DNA from: Lutraria lutraria
Lineage: Eukaryota; Mollusca; Bivalvia; Venerida; Mactridae
NCBI GenBank assembly: GCA_964023205.1
Contig: OZ026850.1
Span: 4,877,270 to 4,941,269 of the forward strand
Length of the DNA stretch: 64,000 nucleotides
Direction: 5' to 3'
Shown here one piece after another: positions 25,360 through 36,906 of this stretch (position 1 is the first letter of the stretch; every line of letters begins with the position of its first letter). Both the position numbers and the translations under genes were made by a program. Below the pieces are notes generated by a model, which saw nothing but the letters and a program-made list of their open reading frames with translations, ran no database searches and had not been told where the DNA came from.

Positions 25360-26167
25360 ATGATTTCACAAAAACTACAATATCTTCAACAACTCATTAA
25401 GACTGTTTCTTTGGAGTAAAAGAAAATACTAAAGTTTGAATTGGGACATGTATGCAATGTTTGTGACTAGCATCGGAACATACGTCTAAAAGTTCGCTTT
25501 TGAAGTACTAGATTGTGTTAATTTTCTGTTTTTGGTTTCGATAAGGTGTAGTGTTTACGTGATGTCTGTAAACAGGGTGGCAAGAAAGAGTCGTGCAAAG
25601 AGTTGTGTATTTGGTATATTGCATAATGGATTGTCGAAGAATGGGACACGAGGTGGTAGAGATTAGTTCTATGTGGCGCCATTTTGTTTTTGTTTAATTT
25701 TAGTCACGTGGTGTCTTTGTTCAATGTATGAACCGGTTCGGCATTCACAGCAATAATATTTGGTAAATTAGTTGTCCCGTTCATTGTATACGTTAATTTA
25801 CCCGGAACTAGTGAACTTTTACCGAATTTTATGATTTTTTAAAGTCCAAGTCAAGTATATCAGCAGGTTTATGTATTGCGTAATTTGCGCATGCGTACTA
25901 CAATGCATATCAGGAAATTCCTAATCTTACCTCGATATAAATGCCATTGATGGTAAATCCTTTTGCTTGCAGCCCATTTAACTGCATTGAAATATCAAAA
26001 TGTACATTTTTGTATTAACGATTTTTGAAAATGTCCCATAAACATATAAGAAATCATTTATCTAGAGCCGTTGGTCCTTTGTAAAATGCAAAATGTCATT
26101 ATAAAATGTGATATCACTGTTGGAAGTTTAAAACTGCCTGTTTTTTGTGTCCACCTGTAATTGTGTG

Positions 26168-26173
26168 AATAAA
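26168..26173 (+). terminator. candidate polyadenylation signal of the GATA gene
   Basis: AATAAA, about 0.8 kb downstream of the GATA stop codon, is a plausible cleavage signal and would give a 3' UTR of 25360 to about 26190. It rests on the hexamer only. Confidence 0.45.
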
Positions 26174-26742
26174 CTGCGACGTGCTCTTAATGCTTTGATA
26201 AATTCGCTAATGTATGTATAAGGTATTTATCACAATTCTTTTATTTTTCAAATATCTTTTTAATAATTTTGTCATACTCAAGTCTTCTTGCCGAGGTAAG
26301 AATTTTTTATGTGAAAGTGTGATATCATATATAGTGTTAATATAACTGTCGCAAAAACTCGAACTTTCTGATTGGATGACTTGGAGTATTCAATTTAAAA
26401 TTAGCCAATGGGAGCGTTCCATTCAGAAACCGTTCATAAAACCGCTTACATTAAATATGATATAGCCGTGTTTTAGTTTTATTACTGGATTTTGACCTTT
26501 TTCAAGATTTGTACACATATTTTGCACTCATTTATCAGATGTTTAAGAAATTTTGGTACCATGTTTGTTCAATGATGTATTTTGTTCTAAGATTTTTGTG
26601 GTTCATTATTATTGCATTTTAGTATTATGATTGACATACGTGTATTTATATTGTATCGTATTGATTACAGTAAAACCTTACTTTTCAACATTAAGACCGT
26701 CTCGTTGTAACGACCACTCAACCATGTTTAAACCAGTTATTT

Positions 26743-27296
26743 AGCTCACCTGAGCTGAGGGTGAGGTATTAGTATACTATAGTGTCCGTCCGTCCACAAT
26801 TTCTTCAAACGACCTTTTCTCTGAAACGTCTGTTTTAAATTTGAAGAAACTTCACAGGAATTATCTTTAGGTGATCTTTCACAGAAGTTAAAAGAAAGAA
26901 TGTATTCCATGCAGAAGTCTGGTTTCCATGACAACCAAAAGGAAAAACTTTTAACAAATCTTCTTGTCGTATTTAGCACAGAGCAACATGATCTAGAGAC
27001 CCTCTTACAAAGTTGCTAAAATAATTTCCTTGGAGCAAAAAAAGGACCCACCCCAGTGGTCACATTTTTTATATAGATTTGTATTTTTTTTTAAATTGTC
27101 TAAAAGCACAAGGTTTAAGCGCTTAGATATTTGGCATGAAGCAATATATTGAGACGCTGATGCTAAAATTATATCCCTGAGGTCTTTTTTTCGATGTAAT
27201 TTACTGACTGCAGCACAAACTGAAATCAAATGTGTAAGTAATATTGTCATTCGTTTCTCAGGTGAGCATTGGAGGGCCACTTGGCCCTTTTGTATA
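26743..27296 (+). mobile_element. Helitron-like non-autonomous element
   Basis: Starts AGCTCACCTGAGCTGAGGGT and ends CTCAGGTGAGCATTGGAGGG, CCACTTGGCCCTTTTGT, that is, subterminal inverted CTCACCTGAG/CTCAGGTGAG followed by a GGGCC..GGCCC hairpin. It has the same architecture as 41001-42138 and resembles bivalve Helentron-associated repeats. Confidence 0.6.
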
Positions 27297-27721
27297 TAAT
27301 TCTTCGATATTTTAACTAGGTGGTGAGAACTTTTTAATTAATTGGTCCAAAATGTGGTCTATTTATCGAGGCTTTACTGTTCATTTCTAAAAAAGATGCA
27401 TTTCTTGTCCATGAATTCTGTACTTGCTATGTTTATAGTTTGTGTCATATGTATGTACATATTTTATATCATAATTATATTTACGTTATTTTATGAGAAG
27501 GAACGATGCATAATTATTGTCATTTCAAACTATTACAATTTTTGTATAAGGTTGAAACTGTAAATGCGATGTGTCTTAACATTTTTTGTTATTTTTTTCA
27601 TGGGGTACATTTTTTTCTTTTGTTTCGATTTACGAAATAGAAAATTGTTTTTGATTGCAAGTTCTATGTATAAATGCTGTGTGAATACTTTTCGTTTTGT
27701 ATCATTTTACTTTCATAAATA

Positions 27722-27898
27722 CAGTCAAACATGTGTTAGCGGCCACGTCCGAATAAAGGTCATCCGGCGAATAAAGGCCATCATTTAAAAAACCACCATT
27801 GATCAATTTAGACAAATTTACCTCCATACAAAAGCCATCTGTCAAAAAGGCCACAATTTGTCTTTCCCACGGGTGGCCTTTTTTCATAGGTTTGACTG
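27722..27898. mobile_element. MITE, CAGTCAAAC termini, copy 2 (TA target site)
   Basis: CAGTCAAACATGTGTTAGCG at the left and CATAGGTTTGACTG at the right, flanked by TA on both sides (27720-27721, 27899-27900), as in Tc1/mariner-type elements. The inside repeats AATAAAGGYCATC words. Confidence 0.75.
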
Positions 27899-28299
27899 TA
27901 CAAATATTACAGTGGAACCTTTCTAACCAGCCCTCCTCTGATCCAGAAATCTTAGTATTTTGTCGCTAATAATTATCATTTATTCAGTGTCTTATCTTAT
28001 ATCTTTAAAAATAATGTTTGTCTTAAAATAATTTTTTATCAAAACCAAGATACGATTCTTATGCAATCCCCCCCCCCCCCCCCCCTCCCTGTCATGGATG
28101 AGAGCAGATTAAGATTTATTTCACTGTTTAATTGAAAGGCAAGTTGATCACACAGATCAAAATCATAACACAAACATTAGAACTTGTATCGTTGTATGCT
28201 GTATGCTGTCCGTCCGTCTGTTTGTACGAAATCTGTTTCCGGTCCACTTACATTAACAAATAATTAATCACTTTAAACTATCCAGTTACCATAAATTTA

Positions 28300-28367
28300 A
28301 ACTGGTTCCTATTCCATGTTACAGTGCCCCAAAGGGCTCTGTGCAGTCTGGGTCAATGGGAACCACT
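28300..28367. repeat. hairpin repeat, AACTGGTTCC family, copy 2
   Basis: AACTGGTTCCTATT..CAATGGGAACCACT with the core CCATGTTACAGTG and GGCTCTGTGCAG; the arms are slightly diverged from copy 1. Confidence 0.65.
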
Positions 28368-29471
28368 AACAATTTTTTTTAAAAATATATATATCTGGTT
28401 CAAGGGCGGTAACTCAAATTGACAACATTTTTGTTTATTGTGCTCTGTTTAGTTGTCTCCCTTATTAATCATAATTTCGAAACATTATTTCATACGTAAA
28501 TGAGAACAATATTCTAGAAATCCTATGAAAATTAAAAATTGGAGACAAAACGTTCATGGATAGCCAATTTATTGTCTGGCGCTATTCAAATTTCACTTAT
28601 TCCGTAACATTAAGCATTTATTTTGTGTTATCCGATTGATTTTACTTTATCTGGGTTTACTATAATTGTGTTCTTCTGTGCTGAGTGTCAATTTACCCAC
28701 AATTCATTATTACTAGTTTACGTGCTACCACGTGACAAATGAGATGAAAAAGCTATGCTTTACTTGCCATTTTAAAGTCATTTACTTATACATGTAGAGA
28801 ACTTAGAAGTGACCATGAATTTCAAATCTGTTTTTATAGGTGTAAGAAAATTTATGTTTTCGTCTAATTATATTTCCAGTCATGAATCCGGGTATAAACA
28901 TATCTGTGTGTATAATCATTTTGAACACGACGATGCATAAATCAGCTGCCCTATTGAACTTAACGTTTATGAATTTTCATTTTGTTTCATGCGCAGGTCC
29001 GAACCCGACTGGCTCCAGACAAGTTCACGAACAAAATTGAGTAGAAACTCAAGTATGAACTCAAGTGGTTTTTTTTATCTAGAAATCATGTGTCCTTTAC
29101 CAGAATGCTACCATTTGTTTCCCTGTATACTTTTAACGTGCTAAACATGCCAAGATAAAATAATGTGGGTCTAGCGGACATATTTAGTCTCAAAACGCCT
29201 TTTCCATTTGAGTCAAAAATCAAATTCCCAATAACTGACTCGAATCAATTTTACTAAATCATACTATATCAAGAGATGCTAGATAGGTTAAAATTGTGGT
29301 AAACTGTTACTAGTTCAACTTTGTACCTTATTCTAATACGACATTCTGAATTGCATACAATAAAACAGAGAAATGTATGATATAATAAATATGTTGAGTT
29401 TGAGTAAAAACTTAAGTTTTTTGTGAAACTTGGCCCTGGTTCTTGTATTGTTTAGGAGTACCTGTCTTCTA

Positions 29472-29532
29472 AACTGGTCCCCGTTTCCGTCGGTATATTT
29501 TGGTGTGCAGCAGTATGAAAGGGGAACCAGCT
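29472..29532. repeat. hairpin repeat, AACTGGTTCC family, copy 3
   Basis: AACTGGTCCCCGTTTC facing GAAAGGGGAACCAGCTT around a GTGTGCAGCAG core. Confidence 0.55.
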
Positions 29533-30797
29533 TGTCAGTCTTTTTTCCATCTTTCACTACATAGTCAACGAGTTTAAACTATTATTTTTTTATGAATGTT
29601 CTACTTTAAATTTTTTACCAAACTGACTTGGTTAATGTAACATAATACATATTTTTAATACTTTTTCAACAGCATCTCTTCATGTTATTTTTTTATAATT
29701 TGTTGAATGTACATTTTAATGTTCCTTGTCTAACGAAATCCATATTTTTTTCCTGACATTTGACTAAATTGTGTTGTTTTGTGCCTTAAGAATGTTCTCA
29801 TATACCAGAATTTGATTTTTTTTAAATTTGATTATCATTCACCAACAGTCTGACCTGTGTTAACGACCATCTTTGTTCCCCGGTCGTTCTATAGGAAACA
29901 TTTAAGCGCACATTTATTAATACAACAAAGCAAATAATAGGTAATTATTAACTCATTTCTCCCCCCCCCCCCTGTCATTATTCTAATTAGTCCCGTGGCA
30001 ATTTCAGATGTCAGGTCTTATTTCGAATAATGTCTGACAAGTCAGGGGGTTAAGGTCAGTTATAACCCCTTCATATTACATGTACCATTACAGCCAGATT
30101 TATAACATCCATCCCGGTTCATACGACGTACCCTGCACATGTATATAGGGATAGTTATTTCGAGTCATAAAACTGAGTACAGAAACATTTATCAGTGTTC
30201 ATACCTTCCATGCTTGTTGTCATCAGTTGATATGTAAAACCAAACCAGATGCAGGGAAAGGGCGCAAAAATAATATTTTCTCCGGTTGTTAAAATCAACC
30301 ACCATACATTAGCAAAAACCCAATAGTGGTCTGTACTTTGGTTAGTTAGTAAGATAAAGTTTGAGTGAGTGTATTATTGATGTATGTTTTGTATGTGTAA
30401 CGATTGTTTACGTTTGTTTTGAATGTACTATGTTGTATGTATATTGTTGAAACACTGAACGAGAAAGCCACTGCAGCATTTCAATAAATTGTAAAAAGAG
30501 ATTTATATGTGTCTGTTGTGATTCTGACATGAAACAGACTGATTTTCAGAGAAAGGAAACAATGAAGAAATTCTTATTTTACAAGTAAAGGAGTTATGTC
30601 CCTTAACAGAATAATTGAAGAAATACTGATTTTAAAACTGCTAGAGTTGTGCCCCCTTACTCAGTTTTGAAACTGCAAAACTTTTACTTTCAGACTTTCT
30701 TTTACTTAAGGTTGGAAGAAATCCTTATTTTAAAACTGCCCCTATACAGGTTGTTTGAATTAATCATAATTCTAACCTGGAAGAGCTGTGCTCCTTT

Positions 30798-31059
30798 TCT
30801 TGATGTTTGAATAATCATAATTTTAATACTGCAAGAGTTGTGCCCCTTTACTTGATATTTGAATAATCATCATTTTAATGCTACAAGAGTTGTGCCCCTT
30901 TACTTGATGTTTGAATAATCATAATTTTAATACTGCAAGAGTTGTACCTCTTTACTTGATGTTTGAATAAACCATAATTTTAATACTGCAATACTTGTAC
31001 CCCTTTACTTGATGTTTGAATAATCATGATTTTAAAACTGAAAGAGTTGTGTCCCTTTA
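30798..31059 (+). repeat. 52-bp tandem repeat, five copies
   Basis: Unit CTTGATGTTTGAATAATCAT + AATTTTAATACTGCAAGAGT + TGTGCCCCTTTA. Degenerate partial units extend on both sides (about 30590-30797 and 31340-31390). Confidence 0.85.
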
Positions 31060-31594
31060 AGACATTGAACTAAAAATCTTATGGACCAGAAAAACCCATG
31101 ATTTCACAATAGGGGGTAATGAAACAGACAGGGTCATATTTTTACATTATCTATTACTATACACTTATAAAAACAATATAAATCTATTACCCATTATTTT
31201 TTTAAATGTCAAGTCTACAGACACCAAGCTGATCGTGACCAGATAGGATTTGGCTTATAAGAGATTATACCTCTTGTGGCTTTGGGGTCACTTATATAGC
31301 AGCTGTTCAATGTATTTAACTTGATAATCTAAGAAATCCTAATTTCTAAAACTGAACGAGTTGTGTCCCTTTATTTGATACTTCAAGAAATCCCCGTTCG
31401 CATAAATGCCGACAAAGTCAATAAATCTTACCAGGACCCTGATCCTGCTCATGAACGATTTCAATAATAACAACATTACAAATAATACATGTTATATTAC
31501 AGATTATAAAATTATGTATTATTGTCCAATATAAATGCATGTACATGTATATTTGAATTACATGAGGGTCGATCACTCAACGCAAGCCCACATA

Positions 31595-31670
31595 AACTGG
31601 TTCCCGTTCTATGTTGCAATATAAATTTACACCAAAGGCTTTGTACAGACAGAATCAACGGGAACCAATT
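31595..31670. repeat. hairpin repeat, AACTGGTTCCCGTT family, copy 4
   Basis: AAACTGGTTCCCGTT facing AACGGGAACCAATT, with the core CTATGTTGCAATATA and GGCTTTGTACAGA. Confidence 0.7.
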
Positions 31671-31849
31671 TACGTAAGCTATTGAAGTTATTCCTGACTA
31701 GCCTTAGAATCTAGGGATACGGTGAAGCAAAGGCTGGGTAAGTCTAAAGAGCCTGTGTTTGTCATGATACATTGCTTTGAAAGAAGGGAAGGAGGAATGT
31801 AGCAGTATGGTATTATATAGTATTTATATTTTAAAAATGGCTGTGATAT

Positions 31850-31895
31850 TGACCAACCCGACTAGCTCAGTTGGTAGATCATTTGGCATAGTAAT
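31850..31895 (+). mobile_element. truncated tRNA-derived fragment
   Basis: CCGACTAGCTCAGTTGGTAG ATC is a clear box A / D-arm, but no box B or pairing stems follow. It is a relic of a tRNA or SINE head, not a gene. Confidence 0.4.
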
Positions 31896-32303
31896 ATATA
31901 ATTATACAGTAATTTGTCAATGTTGTCTTTCAATATTAAAAAGACTGAGCTGGGTGCCAATATACGAACTACCATTCTACAGAGGGTGTGTACACTAAAA
32001 GACATTTCTAATGCACCTGTCAATATTTTCCCCACCACCGGGATTCAACTTTTTGCACGAGAATTTGAATGATAAGTATCGATTTTGTCTTTATAAAATT
32101 GTTCTATAACGTTATAGTCGCATTGAATAAACAAAATCGTTGAAAACATGAAATGGTTCGCATGCGATCACAAGACTGTAGTGAAATTTACAGACAACAT
32201 GTATGAAGTGTTTATTTATCTATATTGTCAATTTGAACGATAACGATTCCGTAATTACCTGAATCTTTAAAAAGGGTTAGAAATGTACGTCTTTCGGTGT
32301 ATA

Positions 32304-32343
32304 ATGGACCTTAAAATACATACATGTATGTGTATTTTGGACC
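32304..32343. repeat. near-perfect 40-bp palindrome
   Basis: TGGACCTTAAAATACATACA pairs with TGTATGTGTATTTTGGACCCA around a central CATG. Short hairpin element upstream of the IRS gene. Confidence 0.6.
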
Positions 32344-32512
32344 CAGGAATGAGTAATCATATGGTGCGTGTACGGTTATCTTAGAAACAGACATCGCAAT
32401 AGTATTTTTAAAGTTCAGAGTCGAAATGAATATGTACGGTTCAAAACGGGACGACACGGACAATTAGTATCCGGCTTTATTTGGTTTTATCCTTCATCCA
32501 TCGTTATCGGCA

Positions 32513-32575
32513 CGCATGCGCACAAGTTGTTTACATGTTAGAAAATATCACGTGACATAAAGTAAAGATGGCCAC
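32513..32575 (+). promoter_or_regulatory. candidate IRS promoter motif cluster
   Basis: Within 63 bp: GCATGCGC (NRF1-like, 32515), TTGTTTAC (FOXO/DAF-16 consensus, 32527-32534), CACGTG (E-box, 32549-32554) and AAGATGGCCAC (YY1-like, 32565-32575), about 0.5 kb upstream of the IRS ATG. No TATA box is assigned. A promoter role is inferred from position and motif density. Confidence 0.35.
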
Positions 32576-33033
32576 CTCGGAGAAAGTTAATTGGGGACGA
32601 TGGGGGTAAAAAATAAACAACAATAACAAACATGTTTTCATTTGAGAGTATTGATTTTGCATTGCAGTGTAGACAAATAAAGCCTACTTAAACAACCGCG
32701 GAAGCATTTTGATGAACAATTTGCGAGAAAGCTACATGATGGTAAAGTTGTTTTTCTCTGACGTGCTACACAAGAACGGGTGCTGATTGACAGCAAACTT
32801 TTTATAAAGCGAAGTTCCTGTGGAAATCGAACTACGATATTGAACATGTGTGTTCTCGATATGAACAAAACCCTGGATATATTATTGTCATAATTATATA
32901 CGTGATATAATATGCTGATTCACGTGTGTTCTTCCAAGGCCACGAAGTCACGGTCCATTGGTTGTTATAATTTAGTGAGATAAGTTCATTTAGAAACTAT
33001 TCCTGCAGTTCAAAATATACGCTGTTTGGAACC

Positions 33034-33117
33034 ATGGAGGGGAGGAGAAGAGTTGGCATGTACAGGGAAAGTCCTGGCTCAGATATTGTCAAACAAGGAT
33101 TTCTCAAGAAGCTCAAG
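33034..33117 (+). CDS. IRS: IRS exon 1, start codon and first strand of PH domain
   Basis: The ATG sits in a good Kozak context (GGAACCATGG). 28 codons end KQGFLKKLK, phase 0, donor GTAAAT at 33118. The end matches the start of the IRS PH domain (GYLRKPK in human IRS1). The intron splits the PH domain just before TMKKKFFVLR. Confidence 0.85.
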
Positions 33118-33496
33118 GTAAATTTGCAGGAATGACTGAATAGTGTTCATCTGACCAATCATCAAAGTCAGGGTTCTTTATATTTTTGGGGGTGATGGAC
33201 TAGGGAGGATTTTCGCACCATTTTTTAACACAGTCTGTGGAGATCTTTCTTCATTTCAAGGAAATTAACATGTATAGATTTTGGAGGAGGAATTAAGAGG
33301 ATGGCCCTTCAAAATTTGTTTAATGAATTAGGCCAACCAGAAAGCCAAATAAGTAAGGCTACATAAGAATATTAAGAAAGATATTTAATTTGTTGTAGGT
33401 AACATAAAATGTTCAATAAATTGTCAAATTCCCAGATGTGCCAGAAGATGGAAAGATCAATTAGATTTTGATGCTTTGATCATTACTCAGTCTCAT

Positions 33497-34004
33497 CAAG
33501 GACTTATATACATACATGGATTCGCAACTGCTAAAAATAGCTCAAACGATATCGTTCGGCGATCCCACAATGCATTGCTATATACTCGGCAATGTCCGAC
33601 AGCTGTAATTGGGTGTTTACGAATTTGATTATACTAAAAAATCTCTGACAATTGGGCACGGGAAATTGGTAAAGGATGCAACAAATTCCTTAAAGATATT
33701 GAGATACGTGTGTATAATCCACAAAGTCTAAGTATAAGCATTGAAAAAGGCATCAGTTGAACATTTTAAATTCCAAGATGGCGGACATCTATTATAATCC
33801 TTTCGACTCCGAGATTAAACATTCGGAATACCACGGATATTTTCGCTGTTATTTTCATTCGGATTATCACGGATATTTTCGTATTTTCGCTTTTGTAAAC
33901 AATAGCTTGTATTCCCGTTGATTCACGTCTTATCATCGCGGGATTTGATTACTTTAAACTGTTAATACGGAAGTTGCGAATCCATGTATGTATATAAGTC
34001 CTTG
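33497..34004. mobile_element. 508-bp MITE with perfect 33-bp terminal inverted repeats
   Basis: 33497-33529 and 33972-34004 are exact reverse complements (tip CAAGGACTTATATACATACA). Both flanks carry GTCTCAT, a likely 7-bp (possibly 8-bp) target duplication, suggesting a hAT-like origin. No coding frame. Inside lies CCAAGATGGCGGAC and two similar copies of a CGGATATTTTCG-containing unit (33834-33880). Confidence 0.82.
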
Positions 34005-34785
34005 GTCTCATACTCAGGGAAACTGAGGCTGAACTCAATATACAATTTACAAAAAAAACTTACAATGTTCTTAGGACTTTTTTCCCTCCTATGCAGGGGC
34101 CGTTAACAGGTGTCTTCCCCTCAGGAAAATTCTTTAAAATCCTGCCGTTTTCCCCTAAAATTCAATTTACATCAAGCTTTTCTTCCCCTTTTGCAAAAAT
34201 GATGTGTTAATTATGTTCCCAAAGGCCCCTTCCCCAACCTGTGGAAAAAGCCCAGGGTCCGTATTAACAAAGCATCTTAAGATTTTCTTTAACTTAATTC
34301 AAATTTTTTATTTTTTTTTCATGATAAAAGTTTGTAAACCAGTCATCAAAGGTGTGAAAATGAATTAACGGTATCATTTTCATAATTGGCATCTTTACTA
34401 GAACAAAAATAAATAATAAAATCATATTATTGTGATTTCCTCCTTTATATTATTAGTACAAAAGTTAAGGAAAAAGTTGAATTTAAGGAAAAATATAACT
34501 TAAGTTAAAAAAATTACTTACGATGTTTATGCAGGATGCAGGAATGCAGGGTTCACACATTTTTTCAAAGAACCCGCATGGATTATATTAATTTAATAAA
34601 GTAACAAATGTTTGCCGATTGTGTTGCTTATTCATAATATTAGTGCATCGAGTGCAAAATGTGGTAAAGTGTAATACCCCCTTCTTAAAAAGCATCCCCC
34701 CTCCCCTTACAATTTGAATCCTACTTTTACAACTTCTAGAATGGTCACTGTCATTTCCTCCATTTCTGGAACAATTGCTTAGTTT

Positions 34786-34996
34786 CAGATGTTACAGGGC
34801 TCTCCCTTGACCCTTAAAATGGCATTTTGACTCTTTGAAATTTGCAAAATAAGGTTTTTGACTCTTGAGAATTGGAATTAAAAGGTCACATTAACTATAA
34901 CATTAATAGGAAATTTTATTGACTCTTTAAATTTTATAAGCAAAGGGTTTTTTTTACCCCCAACTTTTGAAGTCTAGGGAACACCCTTTGTTACTT
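34786..34996. mobile_element. MITE-like repeat with GTTACAGGGC/GTAACAAAGGG ends
   Basis: Left GTTACAGGGCTCTCCCTTGAC-like end and right end with reverse complement GTAACAAAGGGTGTTCCCTA, imperfect. A relic of the right end (CAACTTTTGACATCTAGTGG) also occurs near 21005. It ends about 90 nt before the IRS exon 2 acceptor. Confidence 0.5.
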
Positions 34997-35084
34997 CTTG
35001 TGTTCTAATTTTTCAATAAAAAATGTTGATATTTCGCCAAATTGTCGTCACATACAGGTAAATACTGAAGTGAAAATTTTGCAG

Positions 35085-35394
35085 ACCATGAAAAAGAAGT
35101 TCTTCGTGTTACGATCCACCAGTAGCAGTGGTCCTTCAAGACTGGATTACTATGACAGTGAGAAGAAATTCAAGACAAATCATGCACCAAAGAAATCCTA
35201 TTTGCTACACACATTTTTCAATGTCAACAAAAGAAATGATACAAAGCACAAGTATGTTATTGCCATTTTCCTGCCATCAGAGTGCTTCTCAGTGATAGCG
35301 GACAGTCAGACGGAACAAGAAGAATGGATAAATTACATGTTAGAATACCAGAATGAGTACTTACCTCAAGATTCCGATGCAAGACCTCATTATG
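35085..35394 (+). CDS. IRS: IRS exon 2, PH domain
   Basis: Acceptor ATTTTGCAG ends at 35084. The exon starts TMKKKFFVLR and runs through LDYYDSEKKFK, FNVNKRNDTKHK and the helix WINYMLEYQNEYL, all aligning with the IRS1 PH domain (residues about 17-125 with exon 1). Donor GTTTGT at 35395 is weak but phase 1 fits. An upstream acceptor at 35057 would add nine in-frame residues before the second strand and break the alignment, so I chose 35085. Reading through the donor reaches a stop at 35478-35480. Confidence 0.88.
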
Positions 35395-36017
35395 GTTTGT
35401 ACAAATTTATTACTATAATATTTGTGGACTACATGTATATTGGCCCCTGTCTGAAAAGTAAATTTTTACCCGTAAACTAATAAAAAATCCACTTCAGTAG
35501 AATTTCACTTTTTAGAAACATTTTGGTTTTAAAAAGATTGTTGAAATGACCTGTAGGATAGATCTGGTAGATTCTTGATAAGTCTGTAGCCAACATGATC
35601 AAGGTTATAATCTGTGGTTATTAGGAAGAGTATAGTTTCCGATTCATGTGCTTTGTCAAATTGTCATGCTATTGTTCAAACTTTTTACCTTCAATATGCT
35701 ATTTTTCCCCTTTCTAACTTATTCGTAAGGGTCTCTCCACCTTTTCCCCTAAAGTTAAAAAAAACTGTATTTTTCTTTCCTGTTCTTTTCTCCTCTGATT
35801 TTGCTAATATTAGTAATATTCATCTACATGAAAAATGAATACACAGTGTACAATGGAAAAAAAAACATTAATTATACATAATTTCATATGTATGTCATGT
35901 AGATACTTGATGCAGCATTAAACTCCAGTATAATATGTTGCTTCGGACCACAGGCACTCATGTAAAATCTATACTTTTGTAGAGGTGACTGACTCATTCA
36001 TGACTTTTTATTTTCAG

Positions 36018-36157
36018 AATATGTCTGGCAAGGTGTAGTTAAGCCAAAGTCGCCTACTTCATGTTCTAAAGTCAGTGGTCCCTTTCGGCTTTGTCTTTCT
36101 GAGAAAGCTGTATCTCTTGTTAGATTTTCAGAGTACAAGCCTGCCTTCCAGTTTCAG
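36018..36157 (+). CDS. IRS: IRS exon 3, N-terminal half of PTB domain
   Basis: Acceptor TTTATTTTCAG ends at 36017; 140 nt, phase 1 to 0. It begins EYVWQGVVKPK and includes FRLCLSEKAVSLVRF, matching the EVWQVILKPKG and YRLCLTSKTISFVKL strands of IRS1. This exon is too short to stand out as an open frame and was found by homology and phase. Confidence 0.88.
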
Positions 36158-36763
36158 GTTTGTGTGTTTTATCAAGTACCTTTGAAATTAATCATGTCCG
36201 TGTTTTTGTTTGTTTGAGTTTTATTACCCTTTTCAACAGTCAAGTCATATGAGTTAGACAGTTGAAGTTCACTTAACAATCGTTCATGGGAAGAACCAGT
36301 ACCAGACTCCCATCCTCTGTAAGCAACTGCCGACTTTCTCACATAAAGAGACATGGTCTGTAGCTGGGCTCGAATCCACGATCCTCTTAGTCTATCAGTG
36401 TGAGGTTACAGTGATTTGAAGTTAGCGACCTTAACCACTGGAACACGGAGGTGGATTATGTCTGTCTGACTCTATAAACTCTTTTTATCATTTGTAAATT
36501 TTTTAAAAGCAATAAATATATAACATATGTATGAGAAATACATGTATATTTAGGGAGAATCATATTTCATCAAATTGGGATTTTCAGCTTTGTGTTATTG
36601 GGAATTTCTTTTACCAAATTGGGAAAAAAGTGCCTTTTTGCATTGGGTAAATCACCAAATTAAAGCCTGTATTATAAAAGGAAAAATACCTTGCATATAT
36701 ATACATTAATATCTTTGTCAGATTTTATGTTGTTACTTATTTAGTTGAATATTTTATGCTCAG
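36158..36763 (+). other. IRS intron 3 with SINE-A insertion
   Basis: 606 bp; about 40% is a minus-strand SINE-A copy (36201-36455). The remainder is AT-rich with no further signal. Confidence 0.65.
36201..36455 (-). mobile_element. SINE-A copy 2 (near full length, antisense in IRS intron)
   Basis: On the minus strand: head CCTCCGTGTTCCAGTGGTTA, box B GGATTCGAGCCC, body with TACTGGTTCTTCCCATGAAC and tail ending in AAAACTCAAACAAACAAAAA. It aligns block by block with 18506-18756. Confidence 0.75.
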
Positions 36764-36906
36764 TTTAAAAGTGTACGAAGATGTGGCCATTCAGACAATT
36801 TTTTCTTCATGGAAGTCGGACGTAGCGCTGTGACAGGTATCGGCGAAATTTGGATGCAGGTTGACGAGACATCTATTGCTCAAAATATGCATGATGCAGT
36901 TCTGAA
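36764..36906 (+). CDS. IRS: IRS exon 4, C-terminal half of PTB domain
   Basis: Acceptor TTTATGCTCAG ends at 36763 and donor GTAAGT starts at 36907; 143 nt, phase 0 to 2. It carries the PTB signature [20 protein letters not shown], then EIWMQVDE and the terminal helix [10 protein letters not shown]. Arg183 and Arg198 align with the two arginines (R212, R227) that bind phosphotyrosine in human IRS1. This is the strongest single identifier of the gene. Confidence 0.95.

Larger units (their letters stand above)
25360..33033 (+). other. intergenic stretch between GATA and IRS genes
   Basis: 7.7 kb: GATA 3' UTR (to about 26190), then a Helitron-like element, MITEs, two hairpin repeats, C-runs (28069, 29960), a 52-bp tandem repeat and the IRS upstream region. 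No convincing coding frame; the open frames are short and without domains. Confidence 0.65.
33118..35084 (+). other. IRS intron 1
   Basis: Contains the perfect-TIR element 33497-34004 and an imperfect-TIR repeat 34786-34996; the rest is AT-rich without further signal. Confidence 0.7.

Noticed and set aside
26746..27280. Two minus-strand frames (77 and 91 codons)
   Set aside because: Both lie in the Helitron-like element 26743-27296 and show no Rep or helicase motif.
35058..35084. Alternative IRS exon 2 acceptor adding nine residues
   Set aside because: In frame, but the extra residues break the otherwise clean alignment of KLK-TMKKKFFVLR with the PH domain; kept only as a possible minor isoform.
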